In this document: piece after piece, positions 27,986 through 36,880 of the stretch | How positions within the stretch are numbered: the first letter of the stretch is position 1 | Layout: every line of letters begins with the position of its first letter | Origin: Bog-473 sp963817735 | GTDB taxonomy: Bacteria; Actinomycetota; Acidimicrobiia; Acidimicrobiales; RAAP-2 | Direction: 5' to 3' | Length of the DNA: 64,000 nt | Assembly: GCA_963817735.1 (NCBI GenBank) | Contig: CAWFPP010000003.1 | Span: forward strand, 248,001 to 312,000 | Notes under the pieces: generated by a model | Seen by the model: the letters and a program-made list of their open reading frames with translations, nothing else | Told to the model about the DNA's origin: nothing | Databases searched by the model: none | Program-made: the position numbers and the translations under genes

Positions 27986-30427
27986 TCAGGCCCGCCTGAG
28001 CGGGGTGGCCGTCAAGAGCAGGTTCTTCTTCCCCACCGAGTCGAAGTGGACGGTGGCCTGGGCCCGGGATCCCTCGCCCTTGGCGCTGATGACGACGCCG
28101 CGGCCCCAGTGGTCGTGCACCACCTCGTCCCCGGCGACCAGGCCGAGGTCCTCGGCGCCGGTGCTCCCCCGCGGGGCGGCCCCGCCACCCGGGCCGGACC
28201 GGGCGGCTCGTGAGGCGGCGGCCAGCGGGACGGCCGGGGCGAAGGTCGCACCCGGCAGGTGCTCCTCGCCCGAGAGCGAGTCGTAGCCCGAGCCATGCCG
28301 GGGCGACCCGAGCCCGACGTCCTCGACCAGGTGCGAGGGCACCTCGGTGACAAAACGGCTCGGCATGGCCGGCTGGGTCTTGCCCCAGGCGGTCCGCGAC
28401 CAGGCGTGCGAAATGGCGAGATGCTGGCGGGCCCGGGTGATCCCCACATAGAAGAGACGGCGCTCCTCCTCGAGCTCGCTCGGCTCGGCCAGGGAGCGGA
28501 AGTGCGGGAAGATCCCCTCTTCGAGCCCGACCACGAAGACGGCCGGGTACTCCAGGCCCTTGGCGGTGTGCAGCGTCATCAACGAGACGCGGGTCCCGTC
28601 GCTGTCGATCTCGTCGGAGTCGGCCACCAGCGCCACCGTCTCGAGGAATCCGACGACGTCGTCGAAGTCGGCGGCCTGGCTGGCCAGCTCGGCCAGGTTC
28701 TCGATCCGCCCGTCGGCCTCGTGCGTGTGCTCCGCCACCAGCTCGGCCAGGTAGCCCGTGCGCTCCGCCACCAGCTGCACGAAGTCGGCCGGGTTCACCG
28801 TCTGGACCAGCGGGCGCAGCTCGGCCAGCGTCTTGGTGAGTTGCTCGGCCCCCTTCAGGGCCTTGCCGGTGAGGCCGGCGTCCTCGGCGCGGTCGATGGC
28901 CGCGCTGAACGGGACATGCTCCACCTGGGCCCAGGCCGCCAGGCGGGCCACCGAGGTGTCGCCGATGCCGCGCTTGGGGACGTTGACGATGCGGCGCGCC
29001 GACACCTCGTCGTCCGGATTGGCCAGAACGCGCACAAAGGCCAGGATGTCCTTGATCTCCTTGCGGTCGTAGAACTTGGCGCCGCCCACCACCTTGTAGG
29101 GGATGCCGCTGAATTGCATCGACAGCTCGAGCGGTCGGCTCTGCGCGTTGGTGCGGTAGAAGACGGCGAAGTCGCCCCAGGTGAGCCCGCCCGACGCGTG
29201 CTGCCGCAGGATCTCGCTGGCCACCCAGTTCGCCTCGTCGCGCTCGTCCTCGGCCCGGTACCGCACGACCGGGCCCCCCGTGTCGCCGACGGTGAAGAGC
29301 TCCTTCGGTTGCCGGCCGACGTTGTTGGCGATGACGGCGTTCGCCGCATCGAGGATGGTCTGGGTCGAGCGGAAGTTCTGCTCCAGCATGATGGTGGTCA
29401 CGTTGGGGAAGGCACGCTCGAACTCCAAGATGTTGCGGATGTCGGCACCGCGCCAGCGGTACACGGACTGGTCGGAGTCGCCGACCACGCACACATTGCC
29501 GTGCGCCTCGCCCAACAGCTTGACGATCTCGTTCTGCGCGTGGTTCGTGTCCTGGAACTCGTCGACGAGGATGTGCCGGAAGCGCTCCTGGTATTTGGCG
29601 CGCACGTCGTCGTAGGCCTGCAGCAGGTTGGCCGTCACCATCAGCAGGTCGTCGAAGTCGAGCGCGTTGGCCCCGAGCAGCCGGCCCTGGTACTGGGCGT
29701 AGACGTCGGCGATGCGCTTGCGGAACGGGTCCGGCCCGTTGTGGGCGTCCTCGCGGAACGTCTCGTAGTCCACCAGCTCGGACTTGGCCTGGCTGATGAC
29801 CCCCTGCACCGCCCGCGAGGGCAGGCGCTTCTGGTCGAAGCCCAGCTCGGCCGTGATCATCTCGATGAGGCGGCGCGAGTCGGTGTCGTCGTACACCGTG
29901 AAAGCGGAGCGGTAACCCAGACGGTCGGCGTTGGCGCGCAGGATGCGCAGGCAGGCCGAGTGGAAGGTGGAGACCCACATCCGCTCGGCGGGCGGACCGA
30001 CCAGGTCGGCCACCCGTGTGCGCATCTCCCCCGCCGCCTTGTTGGTGAAGGTGATGGCGAGGATCCCCCAGGGTGGCGCGTCACCGGTGGCGAGCAGGTG
30101 CGCAATACGGCGGGTGAGCACCCGTGTCTTGCCCGAGCCGGCCCCGGCAATGATCAGGAGAGGGCCGCCGCGGTGCTCCACGGCGGCCCGCTGCGGAAGG
30201 GTGAGGTCGTCGACCAGCGCCGCGGGCCGGCCGGCGAATGCTCCGGTCGAGGTGGCGCTGCGCCGGCGCCGACTCCGGCCGTCGTCGGCCCCCTCCGCAG
30301 TCGGGATGGCGAGGTCGTCGTCGGCGTCGGTGCCCTGTGCGGCGGCCGCCGCGGCCTCGGCGCCCACCTCCTCGTCGGTCACGTCGAACAGGCGCGCGTG
30401 CTCGCCGCTCCCCGGCGTCACGGTCAC
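27986..30427 (-). CDS. pcrA: UvrD/PcrA-type superfamily 1 DNA helicase
   Basis: A roughly 813-residue SF1A helicase for DNA repair and replication restart. The P-loop AGAGSGKT, the VDEFQDTN Walker B, VVGDSDQSVYRWRGAD, QNFRST, TLHTAKGLEYPAVF and YVGITRAR motifs are all present. A C-terminal Tudor-like domain (GDEVVHDHWGRGVVIS) contacts RNA polymerase in relatives. An acidic, alanine-rich N-terminal extension of about 70 residues precedes the helicase core. GTG at 30427 overlaps the guaA stop (GTGA); GTG at 30433 is an alternative. Confidence 0.95.
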   Translation of the reverse strand: MTVTPGSGEHARLFDVTDEEVGAEAAAAAAQGTDADDDLAIPTAEGADDGRSRRRRSATSTGAFAGRPAALVDDLTLPQRAAVEHRGGPLLIIAGAGSGKTRVLTRRIAHLLATGDAPPWGILAITFTNKAAGEMRTRVADLVGPPAERMWVSTFHSACLRILRANADRLGYRSAFTVYDDTDSRRLIEMITAELGFDQKRLPSRAVQGVISQAKSELVDYETFREDAHNGPDPFRKRIADVYAQYQGRLLGANALDFDDLLMVTANLLQAYDDVRAKYQERFRHILVDEFQDTNHAQNEIVKLLGEAHGNVCVVGDSDQSVYRWRGADIRNILEFERAFPNVTTIMLEQNFRSTQTILDAANAVIANNVGRQPKELFTVGDTGGPVVRYRAEDERDEANWVASEILRQHASGGLTWGDFAVFYRTNAQSRPLELSMQFSGIPYKVVGGAKFYDRKEIKDILAFVRVLANPDDEVSARRIVNVPKRGIGDTSVARLAAWAQVEHVPFSAAIDRAEDAGLTGKALKGAEQLTKTLAELRPLVQTVNPADFVQLVAERTGYLAELVAEHTHEADGRIENLAELASQAADFDDVVGFLETVALVADSDEIDSDGTRVSLMTLHTAKGLEYPAVFVVGLEEGIFPHFRSLAEPSELEEERRLFYVGITRARQHLAISHAWSRTAWGKTQPAMPSRFVTEVPSHLVEDVGLGSPRHGSGYDSLSGEEHLPGATFAPAVPLAAASRAARSGPGGGAAPRGSTGAEDLGLVAGDEVVHDHWGRGVVISAKGEGSRAQATVHFDSVGKKNLLLTATPLRRA

Positions 30428-32022
30428 TCCCACTCAATGGTCCCGGGTGGCTTCGACGTCACGTCGAGTGCCACCCGGTTGACGCCCTCCACCTCGTTGA
30501 TGATGCGGGAGGCGATCCGCTCGACCAGGTCGTACGGAAGCCGGGCCCAGTCCGCCGTCATGGCGTCGTCACTGGTGACCGCCCGGATGACGACGGGGTA
30601 GGCGTAGGTACGGCCGTCGCCCATCACGCCGACGGTGCGGACGGCCGGCAGGACCGCGAAGCTCTGCCACAGCTCGCGGTAGAGACCGGCCCGGCGGATC
30701 TCCTCGACGACCACCGCGTCGGCGTTGCGCAGGATCTCGGCGCGCTCGGGTGTGACCTCTCCGATGATGCGCACGCCCAGCCCCGGCCCGGGGAAGGGCT
30801 GGCGCCACACGATCTCGTGCGGCAGGCCGAGCTCCTCGCCGACGGCGCGCACCTCGTCCTTGAACAACAGGCGCAGGGGCTCGACCAGATCGAAGGCCAG
30901 GTCCTCGGGCAGGCCGCCCACGTTGTGGTGCGACTTGATGTTGGCCGCGGTGTCGCTCCCCGACTCGATCACGTCGGGGTAGAGCGTGCCCTGCACCAAG
31001 AAGCGCGGTCCCTCGCCGGTACCGGTCGTCCCGGCCTCGCTCGGCGAGCCCTCCGCTTCGGCCGTCCCGGCACCGAGGTCACGCGCCACCTCCTCGAAGA
31101 TCCGGATGAAGAGCTCGCCGATGATCTTGCGCTTGCGCTCCGGGTCGGTCACGCCCGCCAGCGCGGCGAAGTAGCGGTCGGCCGCCTTCACGTGGACGAG
31201 GTCCATCTTGAACTGACGGCGGAAGGTTTCCTCGACCTGATCGGCCTCGCCCGAGCGCATGAGGCCGGTGTCGACGAAGACACAGGTGAGCTGGTCACCC
31301 ACCGCCTTGTGCACGAGCGCCGCCGCCACCGCCGAGTCCACGCCGCCGCTCAGCGCGCACAGGACGCGGTCGGTTCCGACCTGGGCCCGCACCGCCGCCA
31401 CCTGCTGCTCGATGATGGAGACGTGCGTCCAGCCCGGCAGGCAACCGCACACGTCGATGAGGAAGTGGTCGAAGACCTCGCTGCCCCGGTCGGTGTGCAC
31501 GACCTCGGGGTGGAACTGCAGCCCGAAGAGCCGGCGCTCGGGGTCGTGCATGGCCGCCACCGGCGCGCCGGCACTGGTGGCCGTCGCCGTGAACCCTTCC
31601 GGCACGGCAGTGATGGCGTCGCCGTGGCTCATCCAGACGCTCGACGTCGCCGGCCAGTCCGGGCTGAGCGGCGAGGCCCCTGTCTGCGTCAGCTCCGTGC
31701 GCCCGTACTCGCCCTGGCCGGTGCGCGACACGGTGCCCCCGAGCTGCAGCGCCATGAGCTGCGCGCCGTAGCAGAGCCCGAGGATCGGGATGCCGAGCCC
31801 GTACACGCCGGCGTCGATGGAGGGGGCCGGTGATTCGTACACCGACTTGGGGCCGCCGCTGAAGATGATGCCCTTGGGGGCGCGGGCCTTGATCTCGGCG
31901 AGCGAGATCGCCGGCGAGACGATCTCCGAGTAGACGTGCGCCTCGCGGACCCGGCGGGCGATCAGGCGGGCGTACTGGGCGCCGAAGTCGACGACGAGGA
32001 TGGTGTCGGTGTCGGTCGTCAC
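30424..32022 (-). CDS. guaA: GMP synthase (glutamine-hydrolysing)
   Basis: A 532-residue enzyme converting XMP to GMP. The glutamine amidotransferase domain has the nucleophile Cys84 in GLCYGAQ and His171/Glu173 in QFHPEV. The ATP pyrophosphatase loop is SGGVDS at 225-230, and the dimerisation domain ends TKPPGTIEWE-like. Between residues about 318 and 340 there is an insertion of small and acidic residues absent from most relatives. GTG was chosen because it starts just before the first strand. guaB3 is 37 bases upstream, and pcrA overlaps the stop. Confidence 0.96.
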   Translation of the reverse strand: MTTDTDTILVVDFGAQYARLIARRVREAHVYSEIVSPAISLAEIKARAPKGIIFSGGPKSVYESPAPSIDAGVYGLGIPILGLCYGAQLMALQLGGTVSRTGQGEYGRTELTQTGASPLSPDWPATSSVWMSHGDAITAVPEGFTATATSAGAPVAAMHDPERRLFGLQFHPEVVHTDRGSEVFDHFLIDVCGCLPGWTHVSIIEQQVAAVRAQVGTDRVLCALSGGVDSAVAAALVHKAVGDQLTCVFVDTGLMRSGEADQVEETFRRQFKMDLVHVKAADRYFAALAGVTDPERKRKIIGELFIRIFEEVARDLGAGTAEAEGSPSEAGTTGTGEGPRFLVQGTLYPDVIESGSDTAANIKSHHNVGGLPEDLAFDLVEPLRLLFKDEVRAVGEELGLPHEIVWRQPFPGPGLGVRIIGEVTPERAEILRNADAVVVEEIRRAGLYRELWQSFAVLPAVRTVGVMGDGRTYAYPVVIRAVTSDDAMTADWARLPYDLVERIASRIINEVEGVNRVALDVTSKPPGTIEWE

Positions 32023-32059
32023 CGACTCGTGCTCATCGGCCCCGGCCCCCGCCCCGGCC

Positions 32060-33223
32060 TCAGTGGCCCATCCCCACGCCCTGGGACCGCTGGAAGTACT
32101 TCCCCTCGGTCTGCAGTGACGGGGCAACCATGACCTCGGCCTTCTGGAACTCCTTGACCGTCTCGTACCCGCACGTCGCCATGGCGGTCCTGAGCGCGCC
32201 GAACAGGTTCATGCGGCCGTCGTTCTCGTGGGCGGGGCCGAGCAGGATCTCGCGCAGGCTGCCGCGCACCGAGGTGCGGACCCGGGCGCCGCGGGGCAGC
32301 GTCGGATGGAAGGTGGCCATGCCCCAGTGGAAGCCGCGGGCCGGTGCCTCCACCGCGGAGGAGAAGGGCGAGCCGAGCATGACGGCATCGGCGCCGCAGG
32401 CGATCGCCTTGGCGATGTCGCCCCCCTTGGACATCCCGCCGTCGGCGATGACGTGCACGTACACCCCGGTCTCGTCGAGGTGGCGCATGCGGGCGCCCGC
32501 CACATCTGCGATGGCGGTGGCCTGGGGCACACCCAGCCCGAGCACGCCGCGGGTGGTGCAGGCGTTGCCGGGCCCGACACCGACGAGCACGCCCACGGCG
32601 CCCGTGCGCATGAGGTGCAGGCCGGCCTGGTACGAGGCGCACCCGCCGACGATGACGGGGATGTCGAACTCACGGATGAAGCGCTTGAGGTTGAGCGGCT
32701 CCGACGTCTTCGACACGTGCTCGGCCGAGACCACCGTCCCCTGGATCACCAGGATGTCGAGCTCGGCGGCCAGGCAGGCCTGGGCCAGCGACTCGGTGCG
32801 CTGGGGGGTCACCGAGGCGGCCGTCGTGATGCCGGCCTCCTTCATCTGCCTGATGCGGGCCGTGACCAGCTCGGGGATGATCGGTTCCTGGTACATCTGC
32901 TGCATGCGCGAGGTCGCCTTGTCGTCATCGAGCTCGCGAATCTCGTCGAAGAGCGGGGTGGGGTCCTCGTAGCGGGTCCACAGGCCTTCGAGGTTCAGGA
33001 CGCCCAGCCCGCCGAGCTGGCCGAGCTCGATGGCGGTCGCCGGGCTCATCACCCCGTCCATGGCCGCGCCGAGCACCGGGAGGTCGAAGCGGTAGGCGTC
33101 GATCTCCCAGGAGATGTCGACGTCCTCGGGGTCGCGGGTCCGCCTGCTCGGGACGATGGCGATGTCGTCGAACCCGTAGGCCTGCCGCCCCGATTTGAAG
33201 ATGCCGATCTCGATCTCTGCCAA
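32060..33223 (-). CDS. guaB3: GuaB3-type IMP dehydrogenase-related protein
   Basis: A 387-residue TIM-barrel protein of the actinobacterial GuaB3 group. AAMDGVMSP, IVGGCASYQAG, the loop GVGPGNACTTRGVLG with the catalytic-type cysteine, and IADGGMSKGGDIAKA are present. CBS domains, found in ordinary GuaB, are absent. GuaB3-group proteins have been linked to IMP dehydrogenase- or GMP reductase-like chemistry; which applies here is unknown. The TTG start is inferred: GGAGGG lies eight bases upstream and the protein begins AEIEIGIFK as in relatives. It heads a guanine-nucleotide pair with guaA. Confidence 0.85.
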   Translation of the reverse strand: MAEIEIGIFKSGRQAYGFDDIAIVPSRRTRDPEDVDISWEIDAYRFDLPVLGAAMDGVMSPATAIELGQLGGLGVLNLEGLWTRYEDPTPLFDEIRELDDDKATSRMQQMYQEPIIPELVTARIRQMKEAGITTAASVTPQRTESLAQACLAAELDILVIQGTVVSAEHVSKTSEPLNLKRFIREFDIPVIVGGCASYQAGLHLMRTGAVGVLVGVGPGNACTTRGVLGLGVPQATAIADVAGARMRHLDETGVYVHVIADGGMSKGGDIAKAIACGADAVMLGSPFSSAVEAPARGFHWGMATFHPTLPRGARVRTSVRGSLREILLGPAHENDGRMNLFGALRTAMATCGYETVKEFQKAEVMVAPSLQTEGKYFQRSQGVGMGH

Positions 33224-33445
33224 TGTGCTCGCCCTCCGGCATTCGTGGGGCCGGTACGGCTCACGAACCACACCGGCATGTCTTCTCGACTCAATTGCGA
33301 ACGCCGGGCCGACACGCCGACGATCCTCCACCCTACTCTCCCGCGCCCGCTCTTCCGGCCGTCCCCGGGCACGAATTGTGCGTCGGACGCGCCCAAAACG
33401 CGGGCCGACCCCGACTCTTCGGTCCGCCGCCCTACGGTGGCGGCC

Positions 33446-33739
33446 GTGGCCATCCCTCAGCTCCTGGCGGCGCACTCCACCGCGTCGCCCTGGGTCTCCG
33501 CCGTCTTCATCCTCCTGGCCGTCGGCGTGATGGCGCTCCGCTTCAGTGCCCGGGGGCGGGCCGCGGCGCGGCCGGCCCTCGGCGGCGGGCGCGGCCCCTT
33601 CGGCGGCGGGCGCGGCCCCTTCGGCGGCGGCCGGGGACCCTTCGGGGGCGGCGGCACCAACGGCTGGGGCGGCGGCCAGAGCGGGAGCACCGGGGTCGGC
33701 GGGAGCACCGGGGAGACCAACTCCCCCAGCGATCTCTAG
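33446..33739 (+). CDS. Small single-pass membrane protein with Gly-rich repeats
   Basis: A 97-residue protein that I do not recognise. One hydrophobic helix (about residues 15-32) is followed by a basic stretch and then three GGGRGPF-type repeats and a Gly/Ser/Asn-rich tail. The repeats correspond to three 21-base units in DNA (33581-33643), two of them identical. The start GTG is weakly supported (only GGTGG upstream). The gene is divergent from guaB3. Confidence 0.5.
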   Translation: MAIPQLLAAHSTASPWVSAVFILLAVGVMALRFSARGRAAARPALGGGRGPFGGGRGPFGGGRGPFGGGGTNGWGGGQSGSTGVGGSTGETNSPSDL

Positions 33740-33773
33740 TCCGCCACCCGGCGACCGGCGCGAGACTCGTCCC

Positions 33774-34427
33774 ATGCCCGACCACCAGGACAGCGCGGCC
33801 TCCGTGACCCGCGGCATGCGCGCCCAGCTGGCACGGCGCGACGCCGAGCTCGCCGCCGGGGCGACACCGGTCGGCTGGAAGATCGGCTTCAACACGCCCG
33901 CCATTCAGGAGCACTTCGGGCTGACCGAGGCGGTGGTCGGCTACATGGTCGACACCGGGGTGTCACCCGACGGGGCGACGGTGTCCTTGGCCGGGTGGGT
34001 CGCCCCCGCGCTCGAGGTCGAGGTGGCCGTCCGGGTGGGGCCCGACGGCGGGGTCGCCGGGCTGGCGCCGGCCCTCGAGCTGGTCGACCTCTCCATCTCC
34101 TTCGACGACATCGAGCCGGTCCTCGCCGGCAACATCTGCCACCGGGGCGTGCTCTTCGGCGCCGAGGTCCCCGGTGTCGACCCCTGGGCCATGGTGGCGG
34201 CCGTGACCAAGGCCGGCGCGGTCGTGGCCGAAGGACGGATAGTGGAGGACCCGGCGACCACCGTGTCGTTCGTGCGCTCGTATCTCGCTGCGCACGGCGC
34301 CACGCTCGAAGCGGGCGACCGGATCATCGCCGGGTCGGTGGTGGCGCCGATCGCCGTGGCCCCGGGCGACGAGCTCAGCGTCTCCTTCGGCGCGCTCGGC
34401 CATTTGTCGGTCGGCTTCGCGGACTGA
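33774..34427 (+). CDS. 2-keto-4-pentenoate hydratase-family protein
   Basis: A 217-residue protein of the fumarylacetoacetase/hydratase superfamily. VGWKIGFN near residue 34, ALEVEVAVRV (metal-binding glutamates) and the closing DELSVSFGALGHLSVGF match MhpD/XylJ-type hydratases. It is somewhat shorter than the typical 260 residues. It may hydrate a 2-oxo-alkenoate from aromatic breakdown or act on an oxalocrotonate-like acid; no aromatic pathway genes are next to it. It converges on the NUDIX gene 18 bases away. Confidence 0.78.
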   Translation: MPDHQDSAASVTRGMRAQLARRDAELAAGATPVGWKIGFNTPAIQEHFGLTEAVVGYMVDTGVSPDGATVSLAGWVAPALEVEVAVRVGPDGGVAGLAPALELVDLSISFDDIEPVLAGNICHRGVLFGAEVPGVDPWAMVAAVTKAGAVVAEGRIVEDPATTVSFVRSYLAAHGATLEAGDRIIAGSVVAPIAVAPGDELSVSFGALGHLSVGFAD

Positions 34428-34445
34428 CCCGCGCCGGCCGGATGG

Positions 34446-35219
34446 TCAGAGGCCGGTCTCCCCCGTCACGACGATGGTGATGAGCTCGGAGAGCATGCGG
34501 GCGGTTGCGCCCCAGATCATTTCGCCGGCGACCTCGAAGAACCGCACCGCGAACGAGTTGTCAGGACTCCCCGGGATGATGCGCCCGGGGACGCTCCAGC
34601 GCTCCTCGTGGAAGATGGCCGGGTCGGCCAGTTCCGCCAGCGCCACGTCGAAGACCCGCTCCACCTCGCCCGGGCTGGCCACCAGACGCGGCCGTCTGGG
34701 CAGGGTGGCGACCACCGGGACGATGAGCGCTGGCGAGGCCAGCGTGGTCACCGGGTGCAGCCAACCCACCAGCGTCACCAGGGCAGGGTCGAGGTCGACC
34801 TCCTCGTGGGCCTCGCGCCGCGCCGCCGCCGCCGTGTCCTCCCCCTCGTTGACCCGCCCGCCCGGGAAGCTGACCTCTCCCTTGTGCGTGCGCAGGCCCG
34901 AGGAACGACGGGTCAGGATCACCCGGGCCTCGCCCTCCTCCTCGAAGAGCGCGGCGAGGACGCCGGCGTTGACGTAACTCATGGTCGGCAGCTCGGACTC
35001 GTTGACGATGGTGGCCCCGGTGAACATGGCGTCCCCTCCGACGTCGTCGGGCACGGGGCCACGCTGGCCCAGGGCGCCGAGCGCATGGAGCACACGGCCG
35101 ATGTCGATCCCCGTGCGACGCGCCGCGGGGGCGCCGGCCCACGCCGCAGGTGCGCCGGGCCGCCAGGAGACGGGTCGCGGGATCACCTGGGGTGGCACCG
35201 GACGGGGCATCCCCGGCAC
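34446..35219 (-). CDS. NUDIX hydrolase, CoA pyrophosphatase-like
   Basis: A 257-residue protein with the NUDIX box at GGRVNEGEDTAAAARREAH followed by EEVDL; the usual Gly in REUXEEXGU is Asp here. An UPF0035-like element (LRTHKGEVSFPGG) points to the CoA/acyl-CoA diphosphatase branch. A proline-rich N-terminal segment of about 60 residues with PRPVSWRPGAP precedes the domain. It probably clears damaged or oxidised CoA. ATG at 35219 or a second ATG three codons later are both possible. Confidence 0.8.
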   Translation of the reverse strand: MPGMPRPVPPQVIPRPVSWRPGAPAAWAGAPAARRTGIDIGRVLHALGALGQRGPVPDDVGGDAMFTGATIVNESELPTMSYVNAGVLAALFEEEGEARVILTRRSSGLRTHKGEVSFPGGRVNEGEDTAAAARREAHEEVDLDPALVTLVGWLHPVTTLASPALIVPVVATLPRRPRLVASPGEVERVFDVALAELADPAIFHEERWSVPGRIIPGSPDNSFAVRFFEVAGEMIWGATARMLSELITIVVTGETGL

Positions 35220-35310
35220 GCTACCGGCGGTCCGGCCGCCTTCGGCCCGGGGCTCATCGATCGCTCGGTCGCCCGACCAGGCCCGGGCGCCTCGCTACGC
35301 TCTCGCGGCG

Positions 35311-36159
35311 ATGACGTCCCCGGGAGATCTGCAGGCGCAGGCCGACGCGCTGCACTGGTATCACACCATCGACCTGGGAAACGGGGTGGTGACCAAGGGT
35401 GACAGCGCCCAGGACGACGGGGCCGCCATCCTCCCCGACGTCACGGGCCGCAGCGTGCTCGACATCGGTGCATGGGACGGGAAGTACTCCTTCCTGGCCG
35501 AGCAAGCGGGCGCCTCGCGCGTCGTTGCGCTCGACCACTATGCGTGGGGGGTCGACTTCGCCGCCCGCGGGGCCTACTGGGCCGAGTGCATCCAAGCCGG
35601 GACGCTGCCCGACCAGTCCCGCGACGAGACGGACTTCTGGCAGCCCGACCTGCCGGGACGGCGCGGGTTCGAGTTGGCCGCGGCGGCACTGGGGTCGAAG
35701 GTGCAACCGCTGGTGGCCGACTTCCAGACCGTCGACCTGACGGAGGTGGGCCGATTCGACGTCGTGCTCTACCTCGGCGTCCTGTACCACATGAAGGAGC
35801 CGCTGACCTGCTTGGACCGGGTGCGCCGTGTCACCAACGAGGTGGCCGTGATCGAGACCGAGGCGGTGCACGTGCCCGGGCACGAGGGCGAGGCATTGCT
35901 GCGATTCCACGCCGGGAGCTCCCTGCGCACCGACTTCGGCAACTGGTACGTGCCCAGCATCGAGGCGTTGCACAACCTCTGCCGCGCCGCCGGATTCTCG
36001 GAGGTGCGTACGGTCATCGGCCCGCCGGCTGCCCCCGCACCAGCGCCCCCGGCGGCTTCGTGGAAGGTCAAGTTCGGCCGGCGGCTTGCCGGCGTCGCGC
36101 CGGCCGTCCCCTCGGCGCCGACCGCCAACTACCGCGCCGTCGTCCACGCCATCGCCTGA
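35311..36159 (+). CDS. SAM-dependent methyltransferase (CmoB/DUF1698-like)
   Basis: A 282-residue class I methyltransferase. The SAM-binding motif VLDIGAWDG lies at residues 49-57, LDHYAWG follows, and VVLYLGVLYHMKEPL is the post-motif that recalls the CmoB/DUF1698 group of tRNA-modifying enzymes. The tail (after residue 240) is proline/alanine-rich. True CmoB is rare in actinobacteria, so a small-molecule or sugar target is equally likely. It is convergent with the lipoprotein gene, with a hairpin between them. Confidence 0.75.
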   Translation: MTSPGDLQAQADALHWYHTIDLGNGVVTKGDSAQDDGAAILPDVTGRSVLDIGAWDGKYSFLAEQAGASRVVALDHYAWGVDFAARGAYWAECIQAGTLPDQSRDETDFWQPDLPGRRGFELAAAALGSKVQPLVADFQTVDLTEVGRFDVVLYLGVLYHMKEPLTCLDRVRRVTNEVAVIETEAVHVPGHEGEALLRFHAGSSLRTDFGNWYVPSIEALHNLCRAAGFSEVRTVIGPPAAPAPAPPAASWKVKFGRRLAGVAPAVPSAPTANYRAVVHAIA

Positions 36160-36160
36160 C

Positions 36161-36178
36161 CGGGGCGCCGCCGCCCCG
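36161..36178. terminator. Hairpin between convergent genes
   Basis: CGGGGCG and CGCCCCG arms surround a four-base loop directly after the methyltransferase stop and before the lipoprotein stop on the other strand. It could end transcription from either side. No T tract is seen. Confidence 0.45.
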
Positions 36179-36213
36179 TGCCCGGCGGCGACGGCCCGGG
36201 TGTGCCGGCTGCG

Positions 36214-36858
36214 TCAGTCGTTCTCCACGGTGTAGTCCCAGTAACCGACCACATGTTTGTGATCGGGCGCCCACTGCATCATGCCCTCGCCCACCAGCTC
36301 GTAGGAGCGCAGCTCGAAGGTGAGCGTCTGGCCCGGGTGGAGCACGGGCGGCGGTGCGTGCTCGCCCGGGACCAACCCCATGAGGAACACCGAGCCGAGG
36401 TGGTCGACCGAATGGAAGTCAGCGAGCGATACCGGCACGTCCGCACTGGCATCCTTCATTGTCACCGTCCACGTGCAGGTGGTCGCGGCGGGCTGATCGG
36501 GCAGGCCCTCGCCGGGAACGATCGGCCCGCTCACCGTGACGTCGACGTGGAAGGCCTTCGTCTTGGCCTCAATGGCCAGGCCTTCGGTCTGCAGGGCCGG
36601 CTTCGCCTCCGTGCCGATCAGGGTGGCGTCGACCGTCGGATCGAGCGTCTTCTTCGGCAGGAAGGACGGGTACTGCGCGGTCGCCTTGCCCGGCAGGGCC
36701 GAAGGGAAATGGGTGCCGCCGGCCTCGGCTCCGGCACCACCACCGCAACCGGCCAACACGACCGCGCTGACGGCCGCGGCGATGCACGCCGTCGCCGAAC
36801 CGCGCCGACCGATGCGACTCCCCTGGCGGCGATCCCGTGACCCTCCGGCAAAGCGCAT
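36214..36858 (-). CDS. Secreted lipoprotein of unknown function
   Basis: A 214-residue protein. A basic N-terminus, a hydrophobic stretch and the lipobox VVLAGC (Cys38) predict lipidation and anchoring on the outer face of the membrane. A Gly-rich linker follows, then a strand-rich domain of about 150 residues with no family I can name (motifs TCTWTVTMKD and LTFELRSYELVGEG). ATG is chosen by the signal sequence; the frame is open upstream. It lies about 22 bases after the reconstructed phosphoesterase stop, so it is probably co-transcribed with it. Confidence 0.7.
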   Translation of the reverse strand: MRFAGGSRDRRQGSRIGRRGSATACIAAAVSAVVLAGCGGGAGAEAGGTHFPSALPGKATAQYPSFLPKKTLDPTVDATLIGTEAKPALQTEGLAIEAKTKAFHVDVTVSGPIVPGEGLPDQPAATTCTWTVTMKDASADVPVSLADFHSVDHLGSVFLMGLVPGEHAPPPVLHPGQTLTFELRSYELVGEGMMQWAPDHKHVVGYWDYTVEND

Positions 36859-36880
36859 CAGGCTGAAGACGGCCACCTCA

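Noticed and set aside
28259..30601. 780-codon plus-strand frame
   Set aside because: Antisense to pcrA, which has every helicase motif.
33224..33904. Extended N-terminus for GuaB3
   Set aside because: The upstream frame is proline/alanine-rich and overlaps the divergent gene; a TTG with a ribosome site fits the family start.
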